Part shown: one piece after another, positions 12,801 to 20,508 of the stretch
Layout: each line of letters begins with the position of its first letter
How positions within the stretch are numbered: the stretch's first letter is position 1
Assembly: GCF_026427715.1 (NCBI RefSeq)
Contig: NZ_CP107558.1
Location: forward strand, 3,193,001-3,257,000
Source: Methylocystis sp. MJC1
GTDB taxonomy: Bacteria; Pseudomonadota; Alphaproteobacteria; Rhizobiales; Beijerinckiaceae
Length of the DNA: 64,000 nt
Direction: 5' to 3'
The notes under the pieces: model-generated
Database searches by the model: none
The model's input: the letters and a program-made list of their open reading frames with translations, nothing else
Told to the model about the DNA's origin: nothing
Program-made: the position numbers and the translations under genes

Positions 12801-13062
12801 AGAAGGACGTCGAACGGATGTTGACGACGCCCGGCGTCGAATAGAGGCCGATCTCGATCGGGATCGTAAAATATTTTTCCATCTCCTCGGCCGAGAGGCC
12901 GGGCGACTGCGCTGAAATCTCGATGATCACGGGCGCCGGATTGGGATAGGCCTCGATGTTCAGCTTCGAGAAGGCGACAAGACCGGCGATGGCGAAAGTG
13001 ATCACGCCGATGACGATGATGGCGCGGCGCGTGAGACCGAACTCGAGAACGGACTTCAGCAA
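9829..13062 (-). CDS. Heavy-metal RND efflux pump (CusA/CzcA family)
   Basis: 1077-residue inner-membrane transporter of the HME-RND family, which drives proton-coupled efflux of metal ions across both membranes. The N-terminal helix with the family-typical pattern is followed by a large periplasmic loop. The fourth-helix signature VDFGIIVDSAVILVEN, with two acidic residues of the proton relay, is of the HME type. A second periplasmic loop and a C-terminal helix bundle follow. The gene lies 18 bp after the fusion-protein gene. No outer-membrane (CusC/TolC) partner is next to it. Substrate (Cu/Ag or Co/Zn/Cd/Ni) cannot be decided here. Confidence 0.9.
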   Translation of the reverse strand: MLKSVLEFGLTRRAIIVIGVITFAIAGLVAFSKLNIEAYPNPAPVIIEISAQSPGLSAEEMEKYFTIPIEIGLYSTPGVVNIRSTSFYGLTFVRVTFRYGVDYYAAKTQVAVNLQQNVNLPNNITPQIQQSSLTGEIYRYQIKAPPNFGLTNIRTIQDWVIARRLLTIPGIVQVTSWGGTTKQFDVDVDLRKLEAFNVTIPQVVTAIGNSNVNVGGREIQIGQQSINIRGIGLIDDGGAQDLTAGYRTEDIENIVLSQTNGVPVRVRDVAEVSVGFVPRLGVAGRDYEDDITAAIVLMGRTQHTHDMLPKVKEEIEKINADGTLPPGVRIDPYYDRGALVDVTTHTVLHNLYFGMILVFLIQWIFLGDLRSALIVAVNIPFALFFAIIVLVVQGEDANLLSVGAVDFGIIVDSAVILVENVFRNFQASRAKRAELLQLLAEGFWGPNATSPTETSGIAQLWTDRLRLIFVSALQVDKAVFFTATITIIAFLPLFTMTGVEGQIFGPMARTYAYALIGALLATFTVTPVLASIVLPDHVEEVETLMVRWLRSAYTPALRFSLTHPKTALAGGGVFLFLAALIAMRLGSEFLPTLEEGNLWIRASLPPTTSLAAGESATGKMREILLRHPEVVTVVSQHGRPDNGSDASPFSNVELFAPLKPFDEWPSGLTKEKLTETLEKEFEDALPGVGFNFSQYIQDNIQEALSGVKGANSIKIVGPDLNVLEALAEQTMKVVAEVPGVEDLAVFHLLGQPNLNIVVDRAKSARYGLTAGDVNTVIQSAVAGAVATSVLEGDRQFPVLVRLAPQYRNSIDAITNVKVAYANPNGPNAYVPLKEVAAISLDTGASFIYRERGQRYVPIKFSIRGRDLGSTVADAQARVAKAIKLPMGYQILWAGEFDNLQEAKKRLLVVVPVTLALVFLLLYALFNSFRESLLAFGGIPFAMGGGVIALYVSGLNFSVSAAIGFISLFGVAVMDGILNITYIRELTIQGMEFSEAVFYGAEQRMRPMLMTALSAGVGLFPAAVSHGIGSQVQRPLATVVVGGMFFGPVLILIVAPALRKLFLRGYSRASLTGGSEGA

Positions 13063-13080
13063 GCGTGATCTCCGTATGCT

Positions 13081-14295
13081 TTAATCCGGCTTGCCGAGCG
13101 CCGCCTGATTGCTGAGAAAAACCGCCCCGTCGCCAACGATCAATTCCTCCGCCGCCAGTCCGGAAAGGATTTGAACGAAGCCGTCGCGCCGCTGGCCGAT
13201 CATCACTGTCCGCCGGGTGAAGCGGCGCCGGTCGGTCGTCACCCAGCAGGTCATCGTCCCGTCGCCCTCCCGCACGATCGCGCTCGCCGGCGCGGCGGTC
13301 GATGAAACGGGATCACCGGTGCGAATCGTAAAATCCGCGAACATGCCGGCGCGCAGCAAATGATGCGGATCGGCGATTTCGATGCGCACGAACTGACGGC
13401 GCGTCGCCGGATCGACCGACGGGCCAAGCACGGTGATTTTGCCATCGAAGAAACGGCCGGGATAGGCGGCGACGCTCGCCTTGACCTCCTGCCCCACGCG
13501 CAGCGCGGGCGCGTCGCTTTCGACCACATTGGCGACCATCCACATGGTCGAGGTGTCGGCGACGACATAGGGCGCCGGCGCGACCCCAGGCTGGACGAAT
13601 TGCCCGGGGACAGCGGCGCGCGCCGTGACATAGCCCGAGAGCGGGCTTTTCACCACGAGCCGCGGGTCCGCCAGACGCTCTGCGACGATCTTGTCCACTT
13701 CCTCCGACGTCTTGCCGAACATGCGCACGGCGTCGCGGGCGGCCTTTAGCGCGCCTTCGGCCGTCTGCTGATCGGAGACCGCCTGGTCGAGCTGCTGCTG
13801 TGAAAACCCGCCGATTTTCACCAGGGACCTGGTGCGATTTAGCGTCCGGCTCTGGAGAAGCTGGGTTCCAGCTGCGGCGATGAGATTAGACTCCGCCGTG
13901 AGCAGGTCGGGGCTGTCGATCGTGAAGAGGACCTGATCTTTCTCGACCGCGTCCCCGACATTGAACGACACGCTGATGACGCGGCCTTGATAGGGCGGGA
14001 ACACCGACACCAGCCGATTCTGGTTGAAGTCGACGCTGCCGACAGCCTGTTTTTCCTGCGGGAACGGCCGCGTAGTGGCCTGCTCGATCTTCAGCGCGGC
14101 GATCTGGCTATCGCTCAGCTCCAGCGTGACTGCGCCCGACGGCGCCGGCTTCTTGCGATTAGTCTGCAGCCCCGGTTCGGTGGGCGGCGGCGATGTATAT
14201 AAAAATGCAACGGCGACAGCGAGGCCGACAGCCGCGAGCGCCGCCACGAGACGGCGCCTTTGCTCGAAGAAGCGGGAAAAGCGAAAGGGCGGCAT
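13081..14295 (-). CDS. RND efflux membrane-fusion protein (CusB/CzcB-like)
   Basis: 404-residue periplasmic adaptor linking the RND pump to an outer-membrane channel. It has one N-terminal membrane helix (VAALAAVGLAVAVAFLYT), barrel-sandwich halves (QGRVISVSFNVGDAVEKDQVL... and SPLSGYVTARAAVPGQFVQPG) around an alpha-helical hairpin, and a C-terminal beta-barrel. ATG 14295 (MPPFRFSRFF) is preferred because the membrane helix then follows at once. A TTG at 14385 would add 30 unconserved residues. It forms an operon with the pump downstream and is divergent from the P-II-like gene. Confidence 0.85.
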   Translation of the reverse strand: MPPFRFSRFFEQRRRLVAALAAVGLAVAVAFLYTSPPPTEPGLQTNRKKPAPSGAVTLELSDSQIAALKIEQATTRPFPQEKQAVGSVDFNQNRLVSVFPPYQGRVISVSFNVGDAVEKDQVLFTIDSPDLLTAESNLIAAAGTQLLQSRTLNRTRSLVKIGGFSQQQLDQAVSDQQTAEGALKAARDAVRMFGKTSEEVDKIVAERLADPRLVVKSPLSGYVTARAAVPGQFVQPGVAPAPYVVADTSTMWMVANVVESDAPALRVGQEVKASVAAYPGRFFDGKITVLGPSVDPATRRQFVRIEIADPHHLLRAGMFADFTIRTGDPVSSTAAPASAIVREGDGTMTCWVTTDRRRFTRRTVMIGQRRDGFVQILSGLAAEELIVGDGAVFLSNQAALGKPD

Positions 14296-14528
14296 GCAGG
14301 TTCGGCAGCTATCACGACTGGGGCAAGCAGGATAGTCGATCTGCGACGGCCAAGCGAAAGACCGCCGAGATTTATCCACCGACAAGGGAAGCGAGAAACA
14401 GTTCAGACAAAGGACGGAAAAAGAATGATCTAAATCAATTACTCCCTGCGTGGGCTTGGCAGGCTGACGTAGCCATTGGTCTAAGGTAGTTTGAACGCTA
14501 CATTAGTGTGTGTCCGGACGCCGAAGCC

Positions 14529-14867
14529 ATGAAAGTCGTCACCGCCATCATCAAGCCGTTCAAATTGAATGACGTGCACAACGCGCTTTACGCTCTGGGC
14601 ATTTCGGGAATGACCATCTCCGAGGCGAAGGGCCATGGCGACGCAAAGGGGCACTCCCAGATCCTCGGCGCGGTGGAATATGTCGGCCATTTCGTGCCCA
14701 AGCTGCGCATCGAGGTAATCGTCACGGACAGTCTGGCGCCCTCCGTCGTCAGGGCGATCATGGAGGGCGCGCGCACCGGCCTGCGCGGCGACGGCAAAAT
14801 TTACGTCACAAATTTGGATGAGGTCTACAAGGTCCGCACCGGCGAGACGGGAGCAGACGCGCTCTGA
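14529..14867 (+). CDS. P-II-like signal protein, PII-NG type candidate
   Basis: 112 residues, with the P-II fold signature MKVVTAIIKPFKLNDVHNAL at the N-terminus and a C-terminal VYKVRTGETGADAL. Y51 in the T-loop is kept (ILGAVEY). The segment normally reading GRQKGH is GDAKGH, so Q39, which helps bind Mg-ATP/2-oxoglutarate, is Ala here, and Y46 is Leu. No amtB or glnA lies nearby; instead it is divergent from a heavy-metal RND operon. A P-II subgroup (PII-NG) linked to metal-efflux genes has been described, and this gene fits its context. A role in sensing metal or controlling efflux is inference. An in-frame GTG at 14508 is an alternative start. Confidence 0.8.
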   Translation: MKVVTAIIKPFKLNDVHNALYALGISGMTISEAKGHGDAKGHSQILGAVEYVGHFVPKLRIEVIVTDSLAPSVVRAIMEGARTGLRGDGKIYVTNLDEVYKVRTGETGADAL

Positions 14868-15016
14868 CCCAGAGGCGCCTGCAATCGTTTTGCGCGCCCA
14901 ACGACGATCGACCGACCGCCTTCGCTCTGCTGGAACCGGGATGCAAGGCGCGCGGTTCTCAAGAAACGGCGGTCAGACCTCTTCACACCCCCACATGACC
15001 GCGTCTGGAGGAGACG

Positions 15017-15916
15017 ATGGGAGCGCCTTCGCCGCGTTGCGACGTCGAGCTTGCCCTCGACGCGCATGCTCAAACGGGTGAGAGCCCGACATGGAGCACT
15101 CGTGAGCAGGCGCTTTACTGGATCGATGTCGAGGAACCGGCGCTGCATCGATTCGACCCGAAAACCGGCAGCGACGAAAGCTGGGAAACGCCCAGCCAAA
15201 TCGGCGCTTTCGCCCTGTGTCGAAGCGGGGCGGTCGTCGTTGCGCTTCGGACAGGGCTTGCGCGATTGCGCCTGGATGAGGGCGATTATGCGCCGCTCTG
15301 CCAACCGCCCTACAATCCACTGCACCATCGCTTCAACGACGGCAAATGCGACGCCTTTGGAAGGTTCTGGGTGGGAACCATGCATGATCCCTTGCAAAGC
15401 TCCGGCCACAAGGACGAGCCGCCCGCGAGCCGGCTGCATGTCTTCACCTTCGGCGCCGGTCTCAATGAGAAGGATGCAAGCGCCATTATCGCCAATGGCC
15501 TGGCCTGGAGCCCAGACTCGCGCACGATGTATTTCGCCGACACTCGAGCCGCGACGATTTGGGCGTTCGATTTCGATCTGCAGGACGCTGGACTTTCATC
15601 AAAACGCGTTTTTGCGCAGTTCTCCGAGGGAAGACCGGACGGCGCCACCGTCGACAGCGAAGGTTTTTATTGGAGTGCGATGTATGGCTCCGGGTGCGTC
15701 ATTCGCCTCTCGCCCGATGGAGAATTAGATCGGAAAATCGAGCTGCCCGTCAGTCAGCCGACGATGTGCGCCTTTGGCGACGCGGATTATGCAACACTTT
15801 ACATCACCACGGCCGCTCATGGAATTTCGAGGGAGCGCGAGCCTCATGCCGGCGCGATTTTCCGCTGTCGGCCGGGCGTAACAGGTCTTTCCAATTCGCT
15901 TTTTGCTGACGGCTGA
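15017..15916 (+). CDS. SMP-30/gluconolactonase family lactonase
   Basis: 299-residue six-bladed propeller enzyme of the SMP-30/regucalcin family, hydrolysing sugar lactones (gluconolactone, xylonolactone or arabinonolactone). The metal-binding N-terminal Glu is in GESPTWS. NDGKCDAFGRFWVGTM, SPDSRTMYFADT and the RPDGATVDSEGFYW segment are the usual landmarks. A strong ribosome site (GGAGGAGACG) precedes the ATG. It sits 5 bp before the alpha-hydroxy-acid dehydrogenase gene, so the two probably act in one sugar-acid pathway. The exact substrate is unknown. Confidence 0.82.
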   Translation: MGAPSPRCDVELALDAHAQTGESPTWSTREQALYWIDVEEPALHRFDPKTGSDESWETPSQIGAFALCRSGAVVVALRTGLARLRLDEGDYAPLCQPPYNPLHHRFNDGKCDAFGRFWVGTMHDPLQSSGHKDEPPASRLHVFTFGAGLNEKDASAIIANGLAWSPDSRTMYFADTRAATIWAFDFDLQDAGLSSKRVFAQFSEGRPDGATVDSEGFYWSAMYGSGCVIRLSPDGELDRKIELPVSQPTMCAFGDADYATLYITTAAHGISREREPHAGAIFRCRPGVTGLSNSLFADG

Positions 15917-15921
15917 GCATC

Positions 15922-17184
15922 ATGCGGCTGCCCTTGCGCCAACGAAACGAACGGATGCTGGTCGAGACGGGCGCGACGGGCGCCAGGCTCGATCCGACCC
16001 CGGCGACAAGCAATGGAACGCCGACGCGCCGCCTTTACACAGGCAGCAAGCTGGAGCGCGCCCGCACCATCGCCGATCTGCGCGCCATGGCGCATTGTCG
16101 CCTCCCGGCTTTCGCCGCCGAATATCTCGAGGGCGGGGCTGAAGACGAGGCGACGCTCGCGCGCAACTTCGCAGCGCTCGCAAGCTATCGTCTCCTGCCC
16201 CGCGCATTGGTCGACGTCTCGCATCGCGATCAAAGCGTCTCGCTGTTCGGGCGCTCGGCGCCGCTTCCTTTCGCCATCGCGCCGACGGGATTGAACGCCC
16301 TCTTCTGGCGAAAAGCGGATGTGCTTTTGGCCCGAGCCGCTGCGCAGGCGCGCATTCCCTTCGTGCAGAGCACCATGTCCAACGATCCGATGGAAGAGGT
16401 CGCAGCGATTCCGGGCCTGAGACATTGGTGGCAGCTCTATGTCTTCGGCGAGCGGGCGATCCGCGAAGCGCTGATCCGACGCGCCGACGAAGCCGGCTGT
16501 GAAGCCCTCGTCGTGACGATAGACGCACAATTCTACGGTGACCGCGAATGGGAGCAAAGGCGCTTCACCCATCCCGGCAAATTGACGATAGGCTCCATAC
16601 TCGAATCGGCCCTGCATCTCCACTGGATCGCAACAACGCTGACGGGCGGGATGCCGAGCTTTGCAAATGCGGTCGACTATGTTCCGAAAGAGCGGCGAGG
16701 TTTCTACGAGAGCGCCTTCTGGATCAGGGCGAATATGGACCAGTCGCTCGATTGGGAGGAGATGGCGCGACTACGCCGATTATGGCCGCGCAAATTTCTC
16801 ATAAAGGGACTGCTGAACATCAACGACGTCGAGCGCGCCGCGCGGATCGAGGCCGACGGCGTCATCCTCTCGAACCATGGCGGCCGCCAGCTCGACTGGA
16901 CCCTTTCGGGGCTCGACACGCTTCCCGAAGCGAGGCGACGTTTCGGCGGCCTGACGCTGATCGTCGACGGCGGCGTTCGGCGCGGGACAGACGTGTTGAA
17001 GGCGCTCGCGCTCGGGGCTGACGCCGTGCTTGTCGGCCGCGCGACGCTTTACGGTCTTTCGGCGGCGGGGGAGAAGGGCGTCGAAAGGGCGATCGATATT
17101 CTGCGAGAGGAAATCGACCGCGACCTCGGCCTGCTCGGCGCGCAGTCGATCAAAGAACTCGGGCCGGATTTTCTTGCGCGTTAG
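15922..17184 (+). CDS. FMN-dependent alpha-hydroxy-acid dehydrogenase (LldD-like)
   Basis: 420-residue member of the L-lactate dehydrogenase/glycolate oxidase family. It oxidises an L-2-hydroxy acid, usually passing electrons to quinone. Visible features are the N-terminal RTIADLRAMAHCRLPAFAAEY entry, PFAIAPTGLN (flavin pocket), SNHGGRQLD (about 317-325, with catalytic His and substrate Arg), and IVDGGVRRGTDVLKALALGADAV (FMN phosphate site). The family is often ~380 residues; the extra ~40 at the N-terminus before the conserved part are atypical, and a shorter start is possible. L-lactate is the likeliest substrate, but mandelate or other acids are not excluded. Confidence 0.85.
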   Translation: MRLPLRQRNERMLVETGATGARLDPTPATSNGTPTRRLYTGSKLERARTIADLRAMAHCRLPAFAAEYLEGGAEDEATLARNFAALASYRLLPRALVDVSHRDQSVSLFGRSAPLPFAIAPTGLNALFWRKADVLLARAAAQARIPFVQSTMSNDPMEEVAAIPGLRHWWQLYVFGERAIREALIRRADEAGCEALVVTIDAQFYGDREWEQRRFTHPGKLTIGSILESALHLHWIATTLTGGMPSFANAVDYVPKERRGFYESAFWIRANMDQSLDWEEMARLRRLWPRKFLIKGLLNINDVERAARIEADGVILSNHGGRQLDWTLSGLDTLPEARRRFGGLTLIVDGGVRRGTDVLKALALGADAVLVGRATLYGLSAAGEKGVERAIDILREEIDRDLGLLGAQSIKELGPDFLAR

Positions 17185-17209
17185 CTTGATTGGATCAGCC
17201 GCGCCGCGG

Positions 17210-17312
17210 TCATTCCAGACGCTCGACTGAAAGCGAGCGATCTGGAATCCAGAGCAGAGTCTGCTACTCTGGCTCTGGATTCCCCATCAGGCCTTGGCCC
17301 GTCGGGAATGAC
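17210..17312. repeat. REP/MITE-like inverted-repeat element, copy 2
   Basis: 103-bp relative of the element at 9703-9807. Ends are GTCATTCC / GGAATGAC, with the same inner ATCCAGAGC and GGCTCTGGATTCCC blocks. It again lies between convergent genes, here lldD-like (+) and the GMC oxidoreductase (-). Confidence 0.75.
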
Positions 17313-17322
17313 AGGGCAACTA

Positions 17323-18960
17323 TTAGAGGTCGCCGGCTGCGGCCTTCGTTTCTATCCGATCCGCCGCGCGGCAGGCGAGCGCCTGAATTGTGAGCGACGG
17401 ATTGACGCCGCCGCAAGTCGGGAAAACAGAACCGTCGCAAATCCACAGATTGGGGACATCCCAGCTCCGTCCGTCGGCGTCGACGACGCTCGTCTTGGGA
17501 TCATCGCCCATGCGACATGTTCCAAGCAAATGGCTGGTGTCCTTGTAGTTGGTCCATATGTCGTAGCCGCCGGCGGCTTCGAGCATGTCGCTCATGAAGC
17601 GGACGGCGTGCCGCTGCAGCCGCTTGTCGTTTTCCGAATAGGAAAAAACCACTCTCGGTATCTTCAAACCGAACTGATCTGTTTCATCGGCAAGCTCGAC
17701 GCGGTTCTCGATGCGCGGCTCGGTCTCGCCGACTGGCACGAAGCCGGCCATATGGTTGTATTTCAGCATCTCCGCCCGAAGCGCCTCGCCCCACAGGCCG
17801 CGCGAGGTGGCGACCGTCTGCGCCCAGGACATCGGGAGCGGTCCCTGACTCATGAACGCATAGGCGCCGCGGAAGTCCTTGCCGTCGTCCGTGTAATTCC
17901 AATGCTCCGTCACCGCCATATTCGGCGGGCCCTTGTACCAGCGGATTTCCTCATCGAATGTCGCCCAGGCGCCGGGACCTGAATGTGTCGTCAGATGCGT
18001 GCCGACAAGCCCGGAGCTATTGGCGAGGCCTTGCGGGAAAAGCGGGCAGGCGGAATTCAGCAAAAGACGCGGCGTCTCGATCGCATAGCCGGCGACGACG
18101 ACGTTTGACGCGCGCTGAAAATGCAAAGCGCCGTCCCGGAAAAACGCAACGCCGGTCGCGCGCCCGCGCGGGTCGATCTCTATGCGCGCGGCCATGGCCA
18201 GGTCGCGCACTTCCGCGCCCGCCGCCAGCGCGCGCGGAATCCATACCGTCAGCGCGCTCTGCTTGGCGTTGGTTGAGCAGCCATAGTTGCAAAATCCGCG
18301 ATAGACGCAGGGCGGCGATTTGCCGCGCGGCGCCGATACGGTGGCGAGCGGCGTCGCGGCCCATTTCACGCCGAGCTTTTCCGCTCCGCGCGCCAGAACC
18401 AGGCCTGCCGCATTCACTTCATGCGGCCGATAGGGATAACGTCGGCGCGGCGGTCCCCAAGGGTAGTTCACGGGGCCCGCAACCTTCAGCGCCTCTTCGG
18501 CCTCCTCGTAATAGGGAGCCAGCTCCTCGTAAGAGATCGGCCAATCGAAGCTATAGCCGAGCTTGCTGCGTGATTTGAACCACTCGGGACGAAAGCGCAG
18601 CACGATCATGCTGAAATGGACCGTCGACCCGCCCACGCCTCGGCCCGAATTATTGCCGCCAAGCGCAATCGGATCATCCCCGCCGGTGATGCGATCGTCT
18701 GTCCAAAAAAGCGTCTGCTGGGCAAGCTCGTCGGAAGCGAAATCGTCTAGCGGACGCCAGAAAGGTCCGGCTTCCAATATGACGACGGAAAAGCCTTTCT
18801 CGGCCAGCCTGCACCCCAGCGTGGCGCCCCCTGCCCCGGCGCCGACGATGAGAAAATCAACCGGCGTAGATTCCGCATATTCTCGCATGGGCGTCCAGCC
18901 GCCCGGGGTGAAGACATCCGGCGCTCGGCCATTCACGGCGCGGGGCTGCTCGCCGTTCAT
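17323..18960 (-). CDS. GMC-family oxidoreductase (gluconate/sugar dehydrogenase catalytic subunit)
   Basis: 545-residue FAD enzyme oxidising an alcohol or sugar. The FAD-binding motif is DFLIVGAGAGGATLG near the N-terminus. The C-terminal GMC part has HLLGTCRMGDD and CDGSVFPTCGGVNPSL. A cysteine group CVYRGFCNYGC in the middle resembles the region giving [3Fe-4S] ligands in FAD glucose dehydrogenases. The start at 18960 overlaps the subunit 3 gene stop (ATGA). Pairing with that gene suggests a membrane-bound dehydrogenase feeding electrons to the respiratory chain encoded upstream. No cytochrome c subunit lies directly beside it. Substrate unknown. Confidence 0.85.
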   Translation of the reverse strand: MNGEQPRAVNGRAPDVFTPGGWTPMREYAESTPVDFLIVGAGAGGATLGCRLAEKGFSVVILEAGPFWRPLDDFASDELAQQTLFWTDDRITGGDDPIALGGNNSGRGVGGSTVHFSMIVLRFRPEWFKSRSKLGYSFDWPISYEELAPYYEEAEEALKVAGPVNYPWGPPRRRYPYRPHEVNAAGLVLARGAEKLGVKWAATPLATVSAPRGKSPPCVYRGFCNYGCSTNAKQSALTVWIPRALAAGAEVRDLAMAARIEIDPRGRATGVAFFRDGALHFQRASNVVVAGYAIETPRLLLNSACPLFPQGLANSSGLVGTHLTTHSGPGAWATFDEEIRWYKGPPNMAVTEHWNYTDDGKDFRGAYAFMSQGPLPMSWAQTVATSRGLWGEALRAEMLKYNHMAGFVPVGETEPRIENRVELADETDQFGLKIPRVVFSYSENDKRLQRHAVRFMSDMLEAAGGYDIWTNYKDTSHLLGTCRMGDDPKTSVVDADGRSWDVPNLWICDGSVFPTCGGVNPSLTIQALACRAADRIETKAAAGDL

Positions 18961-19580
18961 CGGTACTCCTTCGCCTCCCATGAGTCTCGAGAGTCGAATC
19001 CCAGCCGCACATAGCCGCGTGGACTGGCGGGGCCTCCGAAGCCGATATCGCTCCAAGCGGCAGGGTGCGAATAGGCGAGGCCGGCGATTGTCTTGAGCAA
19101 CATGTCGGAAAAAAAGGATTTCGGGTCGAGGTCGCGCCAAAGCGACGCTTCAACTTCGCCGTTTTGAACCGCCCGCAAGACAGCGTCCCTCGACGATGGT
19201 TCGAGCGCGCTAAAAGCGGCGCTGAACAAGCGCCCGGCCTCGCCGTCTATCCCCGCAAGCCCCATCCTCCAGCTTGTTTGCAGTGGTGGAACGCCTTCGT
19301 TGCGGAAGCCTTCGCCAAGATTTTTGTAAAGACGATCGTCGATCCAAAGGGCGATCGGGGGGCGTTGCGCCAGAGGAAAAGCAGGCGCAAGTCTCTCCAC
19401 GATCGCCTCGAGCAGCGCCAATTCTTCGACCGTAAAGAAGCGGCGCGCAGGAATGTCGCGCAGGCGCTCGATCACAACCTCGCGCGTGCGATCATCGTAG
19501 GAAGGCGTGTTCCATTTGGCGAGGACGTCATAGCCCTCGTAGGGCGTACTTACTTCAGGCGGCTTTGCGAGGGACGTCAT
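18957..19580 (-). CDS. Gluconate 2-dehydrogenase subunit 3-like protein
   Basis: 207 residues resembling the small subunit of membrane-bound gluconate 2-dehydrogenase. The region RRFFTVEELALLEAIVERLAP followed by WIDDRLYKN and the C-terminal LLKTIAGLAYSHPAAWSDIGFGG / PRGYVRLG are characteristic. This subunit helps export or stabilise the GMC partner. No clear Tat signal is seen, unlike many relatives. It overlaps the membrane-protein gene upstream by 26 nt and the GMC gene downstream by 4 nt, so expression is coupled. Confidence 0.8.
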   Translation of the reverse strand: MTSLAKPPEVSTPYEGYDVLAKWNTPSYDDRTREVVIERLRDIPARRFFTVEELALLEAIVERLAPAFPLAQRPPIALWIDDRLYKNLGEGFRNEGVPPLQTSWRMGLAGIDGEAGRLFSAAFSALEPSSRDAVLRAVQNGEVEASLWRDLDPKSFFSDMLLKTIAGLAYSHPAAWSDIGFGGPASPRGYVRLGFDSRDSWEAKEYR

Positions 19581-20508
19581 CTGCTTCCTTCTCGATCAAG
19601 GAGAGCGCCGACAGCGCCGCAATGGAAAGCGCCGAGAAGCTCGGCGGCGCCGGCAGAGGCGGGCCGTCGATGACGTTCTGGCTCCAATTGCGCCAGCCGC
19701 CCATGGCCCGCGACACCCCATAGGCATGGAAGCCCATGCCTATGAATCCCAGAAGCGCAGTCGCCCAGAGCCAGGCGCGGGTGAAGGGATGTTTTGGCGA
19801 CGGCGGTTCGAGCGACGCCTTGGCCATCACAACGGAAGCGACCGGCGGGAGCGTCACCGGGGCCCACATGAAGGGATTTTGGAAGGCGCCTCTGAAATGC
19901 AGAAGCGCGACTTCGGCAACCGTTCCGGCAAGCGCAAGACTGCTGAACGCGCCTAGAAGACGCCCCGCGCTTATCCCAAAGAATCGTGGCGCGGGAGCGG
20001 ATTGACGCGCAAGCCGCTCTGCGCCGAGCCCGACGATTCCACAGGCCGAAAGAGCGGCCGGCGCGCCGACAGGCGCCCCGTAGAATAAATTGAGCCAACT
20101 CCATCCGCCCGGTCTCTTGAATATATTATAGATGTGGAAAGCGAGCCCCGTCGCGCCGATGCCGATGGACAAGCCATAGGCGCTTCGGCGGAAGGCGCCC
20201 GCGCCTGGAGAAGCCGCCGCCGCGCCCTCGGCGCCCGCGACGAGCGCCAACGTCGCGCTGATCAGGGGCGCAAACATACCGGGATTTTCAAAAGAACCTC
20301 GATAATGCTCGATGCCGCTGTCGGCGAGCACGGAAGCTGCGAGCAAGGCCGCCGATCCGTGAAGCGCCCGCGTCTCGCCTGGAAAAACGCCTTGGCCAGA
20401 CGGTTTCCGCGTTTCTTGAGCCGGCCTTTCGAGCGCTATCAAAGCCGACGCGCCGACAAGCCCGAGAACAACAGCGCCGAAGGCAGCCGGGACCGGCTTG
20501 GTGGTCAT
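19555..20508 (-). CDS. Unrecognised membrane protein with internal duplication
   Basis: 317 residues, about eight hydrophobic segments, function unknown. Two halves look duplicated. IEHYRGSFENPGMFAPL (from 66) matches LLHFRGAFQNPFMWAPV (from 202), and FHIYNIFKRPGGWSWLN (from 124) matches FHAYGVSRAMGGWRNWS (from 260), each followed by a GAP/GPP-rich loop. It lies between the TPP enzyme gene (4-nt overlap) and the subunit 3 gene (26-nt overlap), so it is probably the membrane partner of the GMC dehydrogenase. That role is inferred from position only. Confidence 0.75.
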   Translation of the reverse strand: MTTKPVPAAFGAVVLGLVGASALIALERPAQETRKPSGQGVFPGETRALHGSAALLAASVLADSGIEHYRGSFENPGMFAPLISATLALVAGAEGAAAASPGAGAFRRSAYGLSIGIGATGLAFHIYNIFKRPGGWSWLNLFYGAPVGAPAALSACGIVGLGAERLARQSAPAPRFFGISAGRLLGAFSSLALAGTVAEVALLHFRGAFQNPFMWAPVTLPPVASVVMAKASLEPPSPKHPFTRAWLWATALLGFIGMGFHAYGVSRAMGGWRNWSQNVIDGPPLPAPPSFSALSIAALSALSLIEKEADDVPRKAA

